Notes under the pieces: model-generated
What the model saw: only the letters and a program-made list of their open reading frames with translations
Database searches by the model: none
What the model was told of the DNA's origin: nothing
NCBI GenBank assembly: GCA_025454445.1
Contig: JALOOK010000260.1
Location: forward strand, 1-6,909
DNA length: 6,909 nt
Source: Oscillatoria sp. Prado101
GTDB taxonomy: Bacteria; Cyanobacteriota; Cyanobacteriia; Cyanobacteriales; Oscillatoriaceae
Direction: 5' to 3'
Translations under genes and position numbers: made by a program
Shown: positions 1 through 6,112 of the stretch, one piece after another
Position numbering within the stretch: position 1 is the first letter of the stretch
How the letters are laid out: each line of letters begins with the position of its first letter

Positions 1-17
1 TCCTTTGTGAGGTACTG

Positions 18-50
18 AGAAACCCGGTTTCTTTAAGAAACCGGGTTTCT
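18..50. repeat. 33-nt perfect palindrome of the AGAAACCCGGTTTCT family
   Basis: Two 16-nt arms (AGAAACCCGGTTTCTT and its exact reverse complement) flank one central T. The following bases to about 76 (GGTTTCTGG, then AGTTCA, then GAGAACC) resemble the start of the 86-bp unit at 4573-4744, so this is probably a relative of that element. It lies about 65 bp upstream of the methyltransferase start. There is no T-run after it, so a terminator role is not supported. Short interspersed palindromes of this type are common in filamentous cyanobacteria; the function is unknown. Confidence 0.85.
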
Positions 51-106
51 GGGCCAAGTTCATCCAACTGAGAACCGCTAGAACTGTTAAACCAATGTCG
101 GAAGTG

Positions 107-112
107 AGGAGG
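107..112 (+). promoter_or_regulatory. Ribosome binding site for the GTG-started methyltransferase
   Basis: AGGAGG matches the consensus Shine-Dalgarno core and ends 4 nt before the GTG at 117. It decides the start. The only nearby ATG, at 95-97, is out of frame with the gene and lies upstream of this site. Confidence 0.75.
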
Positions 113-116
113 GAGT

Positions 117-854
117 GTGAGTTCAGGCTATAATGACCGCTTGATAGTTGATGTCGGAATGCATGTTGGTCAAGACACAGAGTTCTACCTGAAAAAGGGG
201 TTTAACGTCGTGGCAATTGAAGCTAACCCCTTGGCAGTCGAAGCTGCTAAACACAGACTAAACGGCTATAGTGAGAGCGGACAGCTGAAGATATTAAACG
301 TGGGCGTTGGCACAGAAGAAGGCTATTTCCCCTTTTATGTGAATCACACAATAAGCGAGTGGAGTTCCTTTGTTCCAGCACGGGGGATGCGAGGCGGGGC
401 GTATCACGAAATCTGGATAACCTGCATCAAACTCGAAACAATTTTGAAAGACGTTGGCATTCCCTACTACCTCAAGGTAGACATTGAAGGCAAAGAGTTG
501 GAGGCGGTTCACACGCTTTACGCCTTCCAAGAGCGCCCCCGATATGTCTCAGTTGAAGGTGGTAATGGTGGCATCCTTGAGGGGTTGCGCGGTTTGGGAT
601 ACGATAAATTTAAATTTATCAACCAGGCAACAGTACCCCAGATGAAATGCCCTTACCCCCCTCGGGAAGGGAGCTATACAGAGCATTCCTTTGAGCTGGG
701 CGCTAGCGGACTATTTGGGGAAGAGACTGAAGGGGAGTGGAAAAGCTTTGAAGAGATTGCCAAAGAGATTGACGCTTATTGGAACAAGCCGAATCTAGAT
801 CCCTCACCCACAAAAGATGGCTGGTGGGACCTCCACGCCAAATTTCCGGGATAA
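117..854 (+). CDS. FkbM family SAM-dependent methyltransferase
   Basis: A 245-residue protein with the class I methyltransferase fold. The SAM-binding motif I is VDVGMHVGQD (residues 11-20). The acidic residue that should bind the SAM ribose is E35 in VVAIEANP. The conserved FkbM motif KVDIEGKE is at 120-127. The family is named for the FkbM O-methyltransferase of FK506 synthesis; bacterial members methylate hydroxyls on sugars, polyketides and other small molecules. The substrate here cannot be told. No signal peptide or membrane segment is seen, so it is probably cytoplasmic. After the core, residues about 185-245 form a polar tail with aromatic residues (GWWDLHAKF near the end), longer than a minimal FkbM domain. 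The GTG start is supported by AGGAGG 4 nt upstream. The following gene starts 206 bp later and probably has its own promoter, so an operon is not evident. Confidence 0.9.
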   Translation: MSSGYNDRLIVDVGMHVGQDTEFYLKKGFNVVAIEANPLAVEAAKHRLNGYSESGQLKILNVGVGTEEGYFPFYVNHTISEWSSFVPARGMRGGAYHEIWITCIKLETILKDVGIPYYLKVDIEGKELEAVHTLYAFQERPRYVSVEGGNGGILEGLRGLGYDKFKFINQATVPQMKCPYPPREGSYTEHSFELGASGLFGEETEGEWKSFEEIAKEIDAYWNKPNLDPSPTKDGWWDLHAKFPG

Positions 855-870
855 AAGGGTTGGGCGCTGT

Positions 871-902
871 TTCTTGGCGCAGCGTCCTGGCGGTAAAAAA
901 AA
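871..902 (+). repeat. Degenerate CTTGGCG...TGGCGGTAAAAAA repeat, copy 1
   Basis: Begins TTCTTGGCGC and ends CCTGGCGGTAAAAAAAA. It matches the copy at 951-987 with a few substitutions and a shorter middle. A stub of the same family (CGTCTTGGCGG plus an A-rich end) is at 5120-5137. It lies in the 206-bp gap between the methyltransferase and the oxidoreductase. Repeats with this look are scattered through cyanobacterial intergenic DNA; the function is unknown. Confidence 0.6.
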
Positions 903-950
903 CCACCACACCCCCGGAACCGAACAGCAAGTCGCCGAGACATATCTTCC

Positions 951-987
951 TTCTTGGCGCACGGGCGCGTCTTGGCGGTAAAAAAAA
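951..987 (+). repeat. Degenerate CTTGGCG...TGGCGGTAAAAAA repeat, copy 2
   Basis: Begins TTCTTGGCGC and ends TCTTGGCGGTAAAAAAAA, 80 bp after copy 1 at 871. Both copies remain open in the frame of the following oxidoreductase, which makes that gene look longer at its 5' end than it probably is. The copy ends only 5 bp before the candidate -35 box of the oxidoreductase promoter. Confidence 0.6.
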
Positions 988-992
988 TCCCC

Positions 993-1022
993 TTGCCAAA
1001 ACAGCCAAGACAGCTGTAAAAT
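993..1022 (+). promoter_or_regulatory. Candidate sigma-70 type promoter for the FAD oxidoreductase
   Basis: TTGCCA at 993-998 (5 of 6 to TTGACA), an 18-nt spacer and TAAAAT at 1017-1022 (5 of 6 to TATAAT). Transcription would start near 1029, about 32 nt before the ATG at 1061. This supports the short form of the downstream gene. It is a sequence match only. Confidence 0.45.
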
Positions 1023-1060
1023 CAGCAAGTACCCCAGTAAGCCAACATCATAAAACCGTA

Positions 1061-2623
1061 ATGGCCGCAGTTTCAGACGCAACAGATGTAGTGGTAATTG
1101 GCACCGGCATTGGCGGGTTAAGCTGCGCCGCCCTGTTAGCGAGGTACGGCTTGCAAGTCACAGCCTGCGAGAGCCACTCCGCTGCCGGTGGGGCGGCGCA
1201 CGCTTTTGAGCGCAACGGATATATATTTGATTCCGGGCCTTCCCTGTATTCCGGACTGTCTTACAGCCCCTCCTCGAACCCCTTGCAGCACGTCCTCAAA
1301 GCCATTGGGGAAAAAGTGGCGTGCGCGACTTACGACACTTGGGGGTGCTGGCTGCCGGAAGGTAATTTCAATACTGTAGTAGGTGCCGACCAGTTTTGTG
1401 AAGTGCTGGAAAAACTGCGGGGGAAACAGGCGGTGGCGGAATGGCGCGATCTGCAGCGGGTGATGGAACCAATAGCCAAAGCTGCAACCGCACTCCCACC
1501 GGCAGCTGGGCGCTTCGACTGGGGGGCAATCCTGACTGCCGGCTTCTTTGTGCCGGCGCTGCTGCAGCATGCTGCGAGTTTGCCGATGCTGAGTGGATCT
1601 TTCAGCCGGATTGCGGACAATGTTATCAAAGATTCGTTTGTCCGCAACTGGCTTGATTTGCTGTGTTTCCTGCTTTCCGGACTGCCGGCAAATGGAACGA
1701 GCGCCGCTGAAATGGCTTTCATGTTTGCCGAGTGGTATCGCCCCGGAGTTTTGCTCGACTATCCCCTGGGAGGAAGTGGGGCAATTATTGACGCCCTGGT
1801 GCGGGGTTTGCAGAAACACGGCGGCGAATTGGTGCTCAACGCTCATGTGGAAACAGTGCTGGTAGAAGGAAACCGCGCCGCTGGGGTGCGCCTGCGGGGT
1901 GGGAAGGAAATCCGGGCGCGGCGGGCGGTGGTGTCGAATGCTTCGGTTTGGGATACGCTGAAATTGCTGCCAGAAGGATCTGTGCCAAAACGGTTTCTCG
2001 AAGAAAGACAGGCGACACCGGCATGCGACAGTTTCATGCACCTGCACTTGGGGATTGACGCCCAAGGTTTGCCGGAAGATATCGCCTGCCATCATATTGT
2101 GGTGAATGACTGGGAAAAAGGGGTCACTGCAGAGCAAAATGTGGTGGCGGTGTCTATTCCGTCACTGTTAGATCCTTCTTTGGCACCGGCGGGGAAGCAC
2201 GCGATTCATGTGTACACGCCGGCGACTGAACCTTACGCGCTGTGGGAGGGGTTAGACAGGCGCAGTCAGGCGTATGCCAAGTTGAAGGAAGAGCGGGCGG
2301 AAGTGATGTGGCGGGCGCTGGAACGGATTGTACCGGATATTCGCAGCCGGTGCGAGCTGGTGCTGGTGGGAACGCCGCTAACGCACGAGCGGTTTTTGCG
2401 CCGCCACCGGGGATCTTACGGACCGGCAATTGCTGCCGGTGCGGGTTTGTTTCCCGGACCTGGAACGCCGTTAGAAGGGTTGATGTTTTGCGGGGATGGG
2501 ACGTTTCCGGGGATTGGCGTGCCGGCGGTTGCGGCTAGCGGGATGATGGCGGCGAATACTATAGTGCCGGTGGGGAAACATTTGGAAATGCTGGAGGATA
2601 TGCGGCGGGTTGGTGCTTACTGA
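1061..2623 (+). CDS. FAD-dependent oxidoreductase, phytoene desaturase/CrtISO-like
   Basis: A 520-residue flavoprotein. The N-terminal dinucleotide-binding motif is VVIGTGIGGL (11-20), followed by E37 at the end of the second strand and GG at 43-44. A C-terminal FAD motif, CGDGTFPGIG (about 477-486), continues into VPAVAASGMMAAN. This is the layout of the CrtI/CrtISO/amine-oxidase superfamily, which desaturates, isomerises or saturates isoprenoids. The stretches FDSGPSLYSGL, FAEWYRPG and VVSNASVWDTLKLLP recall an uncharacterised group shared by cyanobacteria and plant plastids (the Arabidopsis At1g57770 type) more than CrtISO or CrtD; that is from memory. The substrate is unknown; a carotenoid or other isoprenoid is a guess. 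The open frame extends upstream to 779, but 1061 is chosen because homologous sequence starts within ten residues of it and a promoter lies at 993-1022. No clear Shine-Dalgarno is seen before this ATG. Confidence 0.85.
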   Translation: MAAVSDATDVVVIGTGIGGLSCAALLARYGLQVTACESHSAAGGAAHAFERNGYIFDSGPSLYSGLSYSPSSNPLQHVLKAIGEKVACATYDTWGCWLPEGNFNTVVGADQFCEVLEKLRGKQAVAEWRDLQRVMEPIAKAATALPPAAGRFDWGAILTAGFFVPALLQHAASLPMLSGSFSRIADNVIKDSFVRNWLDLLCFLLSGLPANGTSAAEMAFMFAEWYRPGVLLDYPLGGSGAIIDALVRGLQKHGGELVLNAHVETVLVEGNRAAGVRLRGGKEIRARRAVVSNASVWDTLKLLPEGSVPKRFLEERQATPACDSFMHLHLGIDAQGLPEDIACHHIVVNDWEKGVTAEQNVVAVSIPSLLDPSLAPAGKHAIHVYTPATEPYALWEGLDRRSQAYAKLKEERAEVMWRALERIVPDIRSRCELVLVGTPLTHERFLRRHRGSYGPAIAAGAGLFPGPGTPLEGLMFCGDGTFPGIGVPAVAASGMMAANTIVPVGKHLEMLEDMRRVGAY

Positions 2624-2671
2624 TAACTCAAGTTGCTATTTACAAGGTCTTTGCATTTAGATACCCCCAAA

Positions 2672-2690
2672 CCCACCTTAAAAAGGGGGG
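2672..2690 (+). terminator. Hairpin after the FAD oxidoreductase, possible weak terminator
   Basis: CCCACCTT pairs with AAGGGGGG around a three-A loop, with one A-G mismatch. It lies 48 nt after the oxidoreductase stop codon. Only CTTT follows, so intrinsic termination would be weak. The C-rich/AAAAAGGGGGG pattern is also a familiar dispersed cyanobacterial repeat, so it may be only that. Confidence 0.4.
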
Positions 2691-2780
2691 CTTTGAGATG
2701 ATAATATTAACCAAAGTTCGCAGCGAATCAGGCAGATCCGAAAAAGCGGCGTCACCAGCCTCTGGGAACGAGGTAAAACT

Positions 2781-2831
2781 CCCACCTCTTTCTCCCCCTC
2801 CCTGCAAGCGGAGAGGGGGTTAGGGGGTGGG
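2781..2831 (-). terminator. Nested hairpin just after the patatin gene, possible terminator
   Basis: The outer arms CCCACC (2781-2786) and GGTGGG (2826-2831) enclose inner arms CCCCCT (2794-2799) and AGGGGG (2814-2819). On the minus strand this structure begins 12 nt past the patatin stop and is followed by AGTTTTACC, a short T-run. The plus strand carries runs of 5, 5 and 4 G here, so a G-quadruplex is also conceivable. The core resembles a dispersed CCCTCTCCCTGCAAGG-type cyanobacterial repeat, so a terminator role is an inference. Confidence 0.4.
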
Positions 2832-2843
2832 GTTCATAACCCA

Positions 2844-4490
2844 TCAACCCCAGCGAACATTTACCATTACCGCACGCAAGCAAGAAACTTTAGCAGTTGG
2901 CTGGCTGTGACTGTTAACCCCATAGAAAGTGCCAGCATCCACTGTACCTTCTTTAGGCTTAATACGCCACATGCTGCAATCCTTCCCAACCGCAAGGCTT
3001 CCCTTGTCGTTCCATAGAAATTTCCCTATTTCCGCAGGAGCGACCAAACTTTCATGGACGCAAACCAATCCCTCAACTTCTTTAGCTGAAGGTTTGTCAT
3101 AGTGCTTAGCACCAAACCGCATAAAAGAACCGAGCGCTACATAGCCCTGAGGTGGAATTGGTCGCCAGCAAGAGGCATAGCCTGTTGAAGTCGGGGAATT
3201 ATTATCCCAAACTTTCTCAAAGTCTTTCGGCGGTTTTACCGCTTCAGGCTTCAGCGGTTTGACAAGCAGCATCCTTTCATAGGGTTGTTTTCCGTTATCT
3301 TGAGCGCACTGACCAACCCAGAACCAACCGTCTTTAGGAACAGGCTGGGAAACTGTTACCTTGTTAGTCCATCCCCCCGTCATATAAGTCGGTAAGTCTC
3401 GCGTGTATTTAACGTCAAGCCAAGCGTCTTTCGGCGTCACCGGCGCAGGGAGACTCTCTGTCAGCGCTCGACAAAGTTCATCAAGCTGCTGGCGGTTTTC
3501 CGCAACTAACTCCTCTCCCAACTGTTGCAGCTTTGCTACTATTTCCGGTGCGGTATCGTCCATACCAATGTCATTCGGAAAACGCTTTTGGTAGCGCTGA
3601 TAAGTTACCCCAGGCATGGCCTTTTGAAGGCTCTGCAACTGTTCGTCAAGAGCTGCAGACACAGCGCTCATCATAATATTTAACAGAGGGGCTTGATTCC
3701 AAACCCAACCCAACACACCAGAATTTTTTAGACTGGAATACGATTTGGAAAATTCCCCAGTACCCAGGGAAACCACCAGAAAATTTCGCATCTCAGGACG
3801 CACCTCTTTAGCTTGAACCAGAAGCTCAAGAGTTGGGTTGTTGATAAATACTCCTCCATCGATAAACACCCGCCGCTTTTGTCCGGGATTGGCAAACTCC
3901 GCCCCCGGGAAAAAGGTCGGAGCTGCAGATGTGGCCCGCGCCGCCTGCCACACATAATAATCATCTTCATAATTCCCTGCCTGATTTTTGTCCCGCACAT
4001 TCTTAGTGTTAAAATAGTAGGGACAGGCATTTTCAAGATCGTAACTGTAAACTGTCACCTCTGGTGCCGGTGGCAATTCAGACAGTTTAGTGCTTTGACC
4101 GAACTTATTTTGGAGAAAGCTTTCAATGGATTGAGCCGAATATTCTGCCTCCGTGAATCCAGGGCCATGCTCGGCGGGCAATATCCCCATCATATCTCTG
4201 ACAAGATTAAGGAATTTATCCTCGACAGTGCTATTCTTTACCTGGAATAACTGCTTGCCATCCAAGGCGTAAATTTGCGACAGATCTCGGGCGGTGTAGA
4301 ACTGGTTCGTCCCGGGCAATTTTGAATTTAGCCCTAGACAAATAATACCCCCTGTTGATGTCCCCCCAACGACATCGAATAGCTCGTGAATCCCCCGTCC
4401 TGTTTGGTCTTCGATGTACTCCAGGACTTTCAAAGGAATAATGCCGCGAATCCCCCCACCATCTATTGACAAAATCCGAAGGCTGCTCAT
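2844..4490 (-). CDS. Patatin-like phospholipase with C-terminal Vps62/DUF946-like domain
   Basis: A 548-residue two-part protein. Residues about 4-345 are a patatin-like lipid acyl hydrolase. The oxyanion-hole motif DGGGIRG is at 10-16, the nucleophile elbow GTSTG at 43-47 (S45), and the dyad aspartate D211 in DGGVFINNP. All catalytic residues are present, so it should cleave acyl chains from phospho- or galactolipids. Residues about 356-548 resemble the Vps62/DUF946 domain of fungi and plants: GWFWVGQ (388-394), FEKVW (424-428), CWRPIPPQGYVALGSF (441-456) and GLVCVHESLV (474-483). That domain's role is unclear; membrane or lipid targeting is a guess. No signal peptide or transmembrane segment is seen. 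GGAG (4500-4503, minus strand) lies 9 nt upstream of the ATG. The gene stands alone, convergent with the oxidoreductase. The patatin call is very sure; the C-terminal call is fairly sure. Confidence 0.93.
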   Translation of the reverse strand: MSSLRILSIDGGGIRGIIPLKVLEYIEDQTGRGIHELFDVVGGTSTGGIICLGLNSKLPGTNQFYTARDLSQIYALDGKQLFQVKNSTVEDKFLNLVRDMMGILPAEHGPGFTEAEYSAQSIESFLQNKFGQSTKLSELPPAPEVTVYSYDLENACPYYFNTKNVRDKNQAGNYEDDYYVWQAARATSAAPTFFPGAEFANPGQKRRVFIDGGVFINNPTLELLVQAKEVRPEMRNFLVVSLGTGEFSKSYSSLKNSGVLGWVWNQAPLLNIMMSAVSAALDEQLQSLQKAMPGVTYQRYQKRFPNDIGMDDTAPEIVAKLQQLGEELVAENRQQLDELCRALTESLPAPVTPKDAWLDVKYTRDLPTYMTGGWTNKVTVSQPVPKDGWFWVGQCAQDNGKQPYERMLLVKPLKPEAVKPPKDFEKVWDNNSPTSTGYASCWRPIPPQGYVALGSFMRFGAKHYDKPSAKEVEGLVCVHESLVAPAEIGKFLWNDKGSLAVGKDCSMWRIKPKEGTVDAGTFYGVNSHSQPTAKVSCLRAVMVNVRWG

Positions 4491-4568
4491 CTCTTTTTTC
4501 TCCTTTTTATCCCTATCGATAAATCGTTACTCCGCTATCTATTGAGCGCAGATTGTCAGAAACATCAC

Positions 4569-4757
4569 AAGAAACCCGGTTTCTGGCGAGTTCACTTGGG
4601 GTGAGAACCCGGGTTTCTTCTTTAAGATAACCCAACTTCAGACTAACCCCTCTCAAGCAACCCGGTTTCTGGCGGGTTCACTTGGGGTGAGAACCCGGGT
4701 TTCTTCTTTAAGATAACCCAACTTCAGACTAACCCCTCTCAAGCAACCCGGTTTCTT
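4569..4757. repeat. Tandem duplication of an 86-bp hairpin-containing unit
   Basis: Full units lie at 4573-4658 and 4659-4744, followed by a 13-nt partial third unit (AACCCGGTTTCTT) to 4757. The two full units differ at one base inside the unit (A at 4589, G at 4675). Each begins AACCCGGTTTCTGGCG and later carries the opposite-sense arm CCGGGTTTCTT, so each can fold. In the first the 11-nt arms are exact (4569-4579 with 4609-4619). The near identity points to recent duplication. It lies 80-270 bp upstream of the patatin start and would be in its leader if the promoter at 4796-4825 is used. Confidence 0.9.
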
Positions 4758-4795
4758 GTGCCACAGTTACCTGCGATCAACTTTCGACAGATATT

Positions 4796-4825
4796 AATCT
4801 ACTTCCCCAGGCAGCCGCATGTCAA
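4796..4825 (-). promoter_or_regulatory. Candidate distal promoter for the patatin gene
   Basis: On the minus strand, a perfect TTGACA (4820-4825) is followed after 18 nt by TAGATT (4796-4801, 4 of 6 to TATAAT). Transcription would start near 4789, giving a leader of about 300 nt that contains the duplicated hairpin block. A closer site is possible: CTGACA lies about 60 nt upstream of the start codon but lacks a good -10. Confidence 0.3.
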
Positions 4826-4949
4826 GCAATTTTAAAGCTTTTTGTGTAAAATTTTATAAAGCTGCCAGTGGGTGGCGTTCCTGCGATCACTTAGAGATAG
4901 TTTATAAAGAAAACGTTAAGGAGCCAGCCCCCGGCGGCGGCCACGGGGG

Positions 4950-5043
4950 CCGCCCCTACAGGCGGTGTGCTACTATATATGTAGGGGCGGATTGACCCAA
5001 GATATTTGCGGGTAGCGAAGGATGTCTGTCAACCCGCCCCTAC
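4950..5043. repeat. MITE-like inverted repeat, GTAGGGGCGG family
   Basis: CCGCCCCTAC occurs at 4950-4959 and 5034-5043, with its inverse GTAGGGGCGG at 4981-4990. The right-hand pair is longer: 16-nt arms at 4981-4996 and 5028-5043 with one mismatch (A versus G) around a 31-nt middle, a 63-bp element. The left-hand pair forms a competing 10-bp stem with a 21-nt loop containing TATATAT. Elements with GTAGGGGCGG ends are widespread in cyanobacterial intergenic DNA and look like non-autonomous mobile repeats. No transposase is present. Confidence 0.75.
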
Positions 5044-5051
5044 AAGCATTC

Positions 5052-5065
5052 AGAACCCGGTTTCT
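5052..5065. repeat. Single AGAACCCGGTTTCT copy
   Basis: A half-length member of the palindrome family also found at 18-50, 4569-4757 and, degenerate, 5173-5205. It starts 9 bp after the MITE-like element. Confidence 0.6.
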
Positions 5066-5119
5066 TACGCCGGGGTAGCCTTAACAATTACTTTATAAAC
5101 CGTCTGTTAGCCGGCGGAA

Positions 5120-5137
5120 CGTCTTGGCGGTTAAAAA
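5120..5137 (+). repeat. Stub of the CTTGGCGGTAAAAAA repeat
   Basis: CGTCTTGGCGG followed by TTAAAAAA, matching the 3' half of the copies at 871-902 and 951-987. Only this half is recognisable here. Confidence 0.5.
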
Positions 5138-5172
5138 ATTTCCCCCCTAAGTAACAAGTGCGTCCAAATCCA

Positions 5173-5205
5173 AGAAACCCATTTTCTCCTCGAAAACAGG
5201 TTTCT
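5173..5205. repeat. Degenerate 33-nt palindrome behind fabG
   Basis: The arms AGAAACCCATTTTC and GAAAACAGGTTTCT pair with two mismatches around TCCTC. The total length of 33 nt equals the palindrome at 18-50, so both probably come from one ancestral form. It lies 17 nt beyond the fabG stop, on the 3' side of that gene. No T-run follows on the minus strand, so it is not a typical terminator, though it could protect the mRNA end. Confidence 0.65.
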
Positions 5206-5222
5206 CCCCAATCCCCGAAACC

Positions 5223-5987
5223 TCAAGCCATTACCATACCGCCATCCACATTAATCACCTGACCGGTAATATAACCGGCAGCGGTATCTGCAGCCAGAAA
5301 CCGAACCAAACCGGCAACTTCCTCAGGCTCACCATAGCGCCCCAGAGGAATAAACTTCAAAATTTCCTCTGACTTAAGTCCGCTCGTCATATCCGTCGTG
5401 ATAAATCCGGGCGCAACAGCATTTACAGTAATCCCACGACTGGCTAATTCCTTAGCAATTGTTTTAGTAAACCCAATCACACCGGCTTTAGCGGCGCTGT
5501 AGTTCGCCTGTCCGGGGTTGCCCATTTGACCGGCAACCGAAGCAATGTTTATAATCCGACCGGAGCGCTGTTTGAGCATAACTTTACTCACCGCTCGCGT
5601 GCACAGGAAAACCCCCGTCAGATTGAGGTCAATCACCGCTTGCCAATCTTCAGGCTTCATGCGCAGCAGCAGAGTGTCGCGGGTAATGCCGGCATTGTTC
5701 ACCAGCACATCGACGCGCCCCCACTTTTCCATTGTGGCGTTGAGCATTGCCTCAACTTGCTCAGCTTTAGAGACATCCGCCTGAACCGCAATCGCACTCC
5801 CACCGGCACCGGCAATTGACGCCACAACCTCCTCAGCTGCAGCGCTGGAACTGGCATAGTTGACAGCCACCTTCGCCCCTTCAGCAGCGAGCGCCAAAGC
5901 GATAGCGCGACCGATCCCCCGCGAAGCGCCGGTGACAACCGCCACGCGCTCGCGCAACCGCTGCAGATTCTCTGGCAATACTTCCAT
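5223..5987 (-). CDS. fabG: 3-oxoacyl-[acyl-carrier-protein] reductase FabG
   Basis: A 254-residue short-chain dehydrogenase/reductase that uses NADPH to reduce 3-oxoacyl-ACP in type II fatty-acid synthesis, in the cytoplasm. The cofactor motif TGASRGIG is at 19-26 and NNAG at 97-100. The catalytic set is N122, S150, Y163 and K167 (YSAAK). The run NNAGITRDTLLLRM, the segment GNPGQANYSAAKAGVIGFTK and the C-terminal VDGGMVMA match FabG rather than a general dehydrogenase. The start at 5987 (MEVLPENLQRL) is chosen because cyanobacterial FabG proteins, as I recall them, begin this way. The frame extends 13 residues further to 6026, but those residues (MMYSCTNLSGNFG) look like translated leader. 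Neither start has a strong Shine-Dalgarno. The gene is divergent from the thioredoxin gene, with 139 bp between starts. Confidence 0.96.
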   Translation of the reverse strand: MEVLPENLQRLRERVAVVTGASRGIGRAIALALAAEGAKVAVNYASSSAAAEEVVASIAGAGGSAIAVQADVSKAEQVEAMLNATMEKWGRVDVLVNNAGITRDTLLLRMKPEDWQAVIDLNLTGVFLCTRAVSKVMLKQRSGRIINIASVAGQMGNPGQANYSAAKAGVIGFTKTIAKELASRGITVNAVAPGFITTDMTSGLKSEEILKFIPLGRYGEPEEVAGLVRFLAADTAAGYITGQVINVDGGMVMA

Positions 5988-6083
5988 CCCAAAATTACCC
6001 GATAAATTTGTGCAACTATACATCATACAGGCAAAGGGGCGTGCGGCGCTCCTGGGGCGGCGAGCCTTTCAGGATCGCTATCA

Positions 6084-6112
6084 TGGAAATATCGAGGCTA
6101 AAATGGTATAAT
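6084..6112 (+). promoter_or_regulatory. Promoter of the thioredoxin gene
   Basis: A perfect -10 box TATAAT at 6107-6112, with TGG before it (an extended -10), sits 17 nt after TGGAAA at 6084-6089 (4 of 6 to TTGACA). Transcription would begin near 6119, leaving a leader of only about 8 nt before the ATG at 6127. Confidence 0.65.

Larger units (their letters stand above)
4491..5222. other. Gene-poor 732-bp region filled with repeats
   Basis: No convincing protein or tRNA gene is seen between the patatin start and the fabG stop. The region holds a tandem duplication (4569-4757), a candidate minus-strand promoter (4796-4825), an AT-rich stretch (about 4826-4865), a MITE-like inverted repeat (4950-5043), a single AGAACCCGGTTTCT copy (5052-5065), a CTTGGCGG repeat stub (5120-5137) and a 33-nt palindrome (5173-5205). 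It appears to be a landing site for several unrelated short repeat families. Confidence 0.7.

Noticed and set aside
779..1060. Longer N-terminus of the FAD oxidoreductase starting at 779
   Set aside because: It overlaps the methyltransferase by 76 bp, reads through repeat copies, and adds residues unlike the family, whose dinucleotide motif normally lies near the N-terminus.
1136..2137. 333-codon open frame on the minus strand inside the oxidoreductase gene
   Set aside because: It is antisense to a clear enzyme gene, and its translation is rich in Q, H, R and P with no recognisable domain; a shadow frame.
3813..4250. 145-codon plus-strand frame inside the patatin gene
   Set aside because: It is antisense to conserved patatin sequence including the catalytic aspartate, with no domain or ribosome binding site.
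2844..4490. CBASS defence system with a CapV-type patatin effector
   Set aside because: No CD-NTase, Cap2/Cap3 or other defence gene is next to it, and the Vps62-like tail is not part of known CapV proteins.
4819..4995. Small 58-codon plus-strand frame in the repeat region
   Set aside because: No Shine-Dalgarno, and its second half translates the GTAGGGGCGG repeat (GGGHGGRPYRR), so it is probably chance.
5988..6026. Upstream ATG for fabG giving 267 residues
   Set aside because: The added residues MMYSCTNLSGNFG are not expected in FabG, and MEVLPENLQRL at 5987 matches the remembered start of cyanobacterial FabG.
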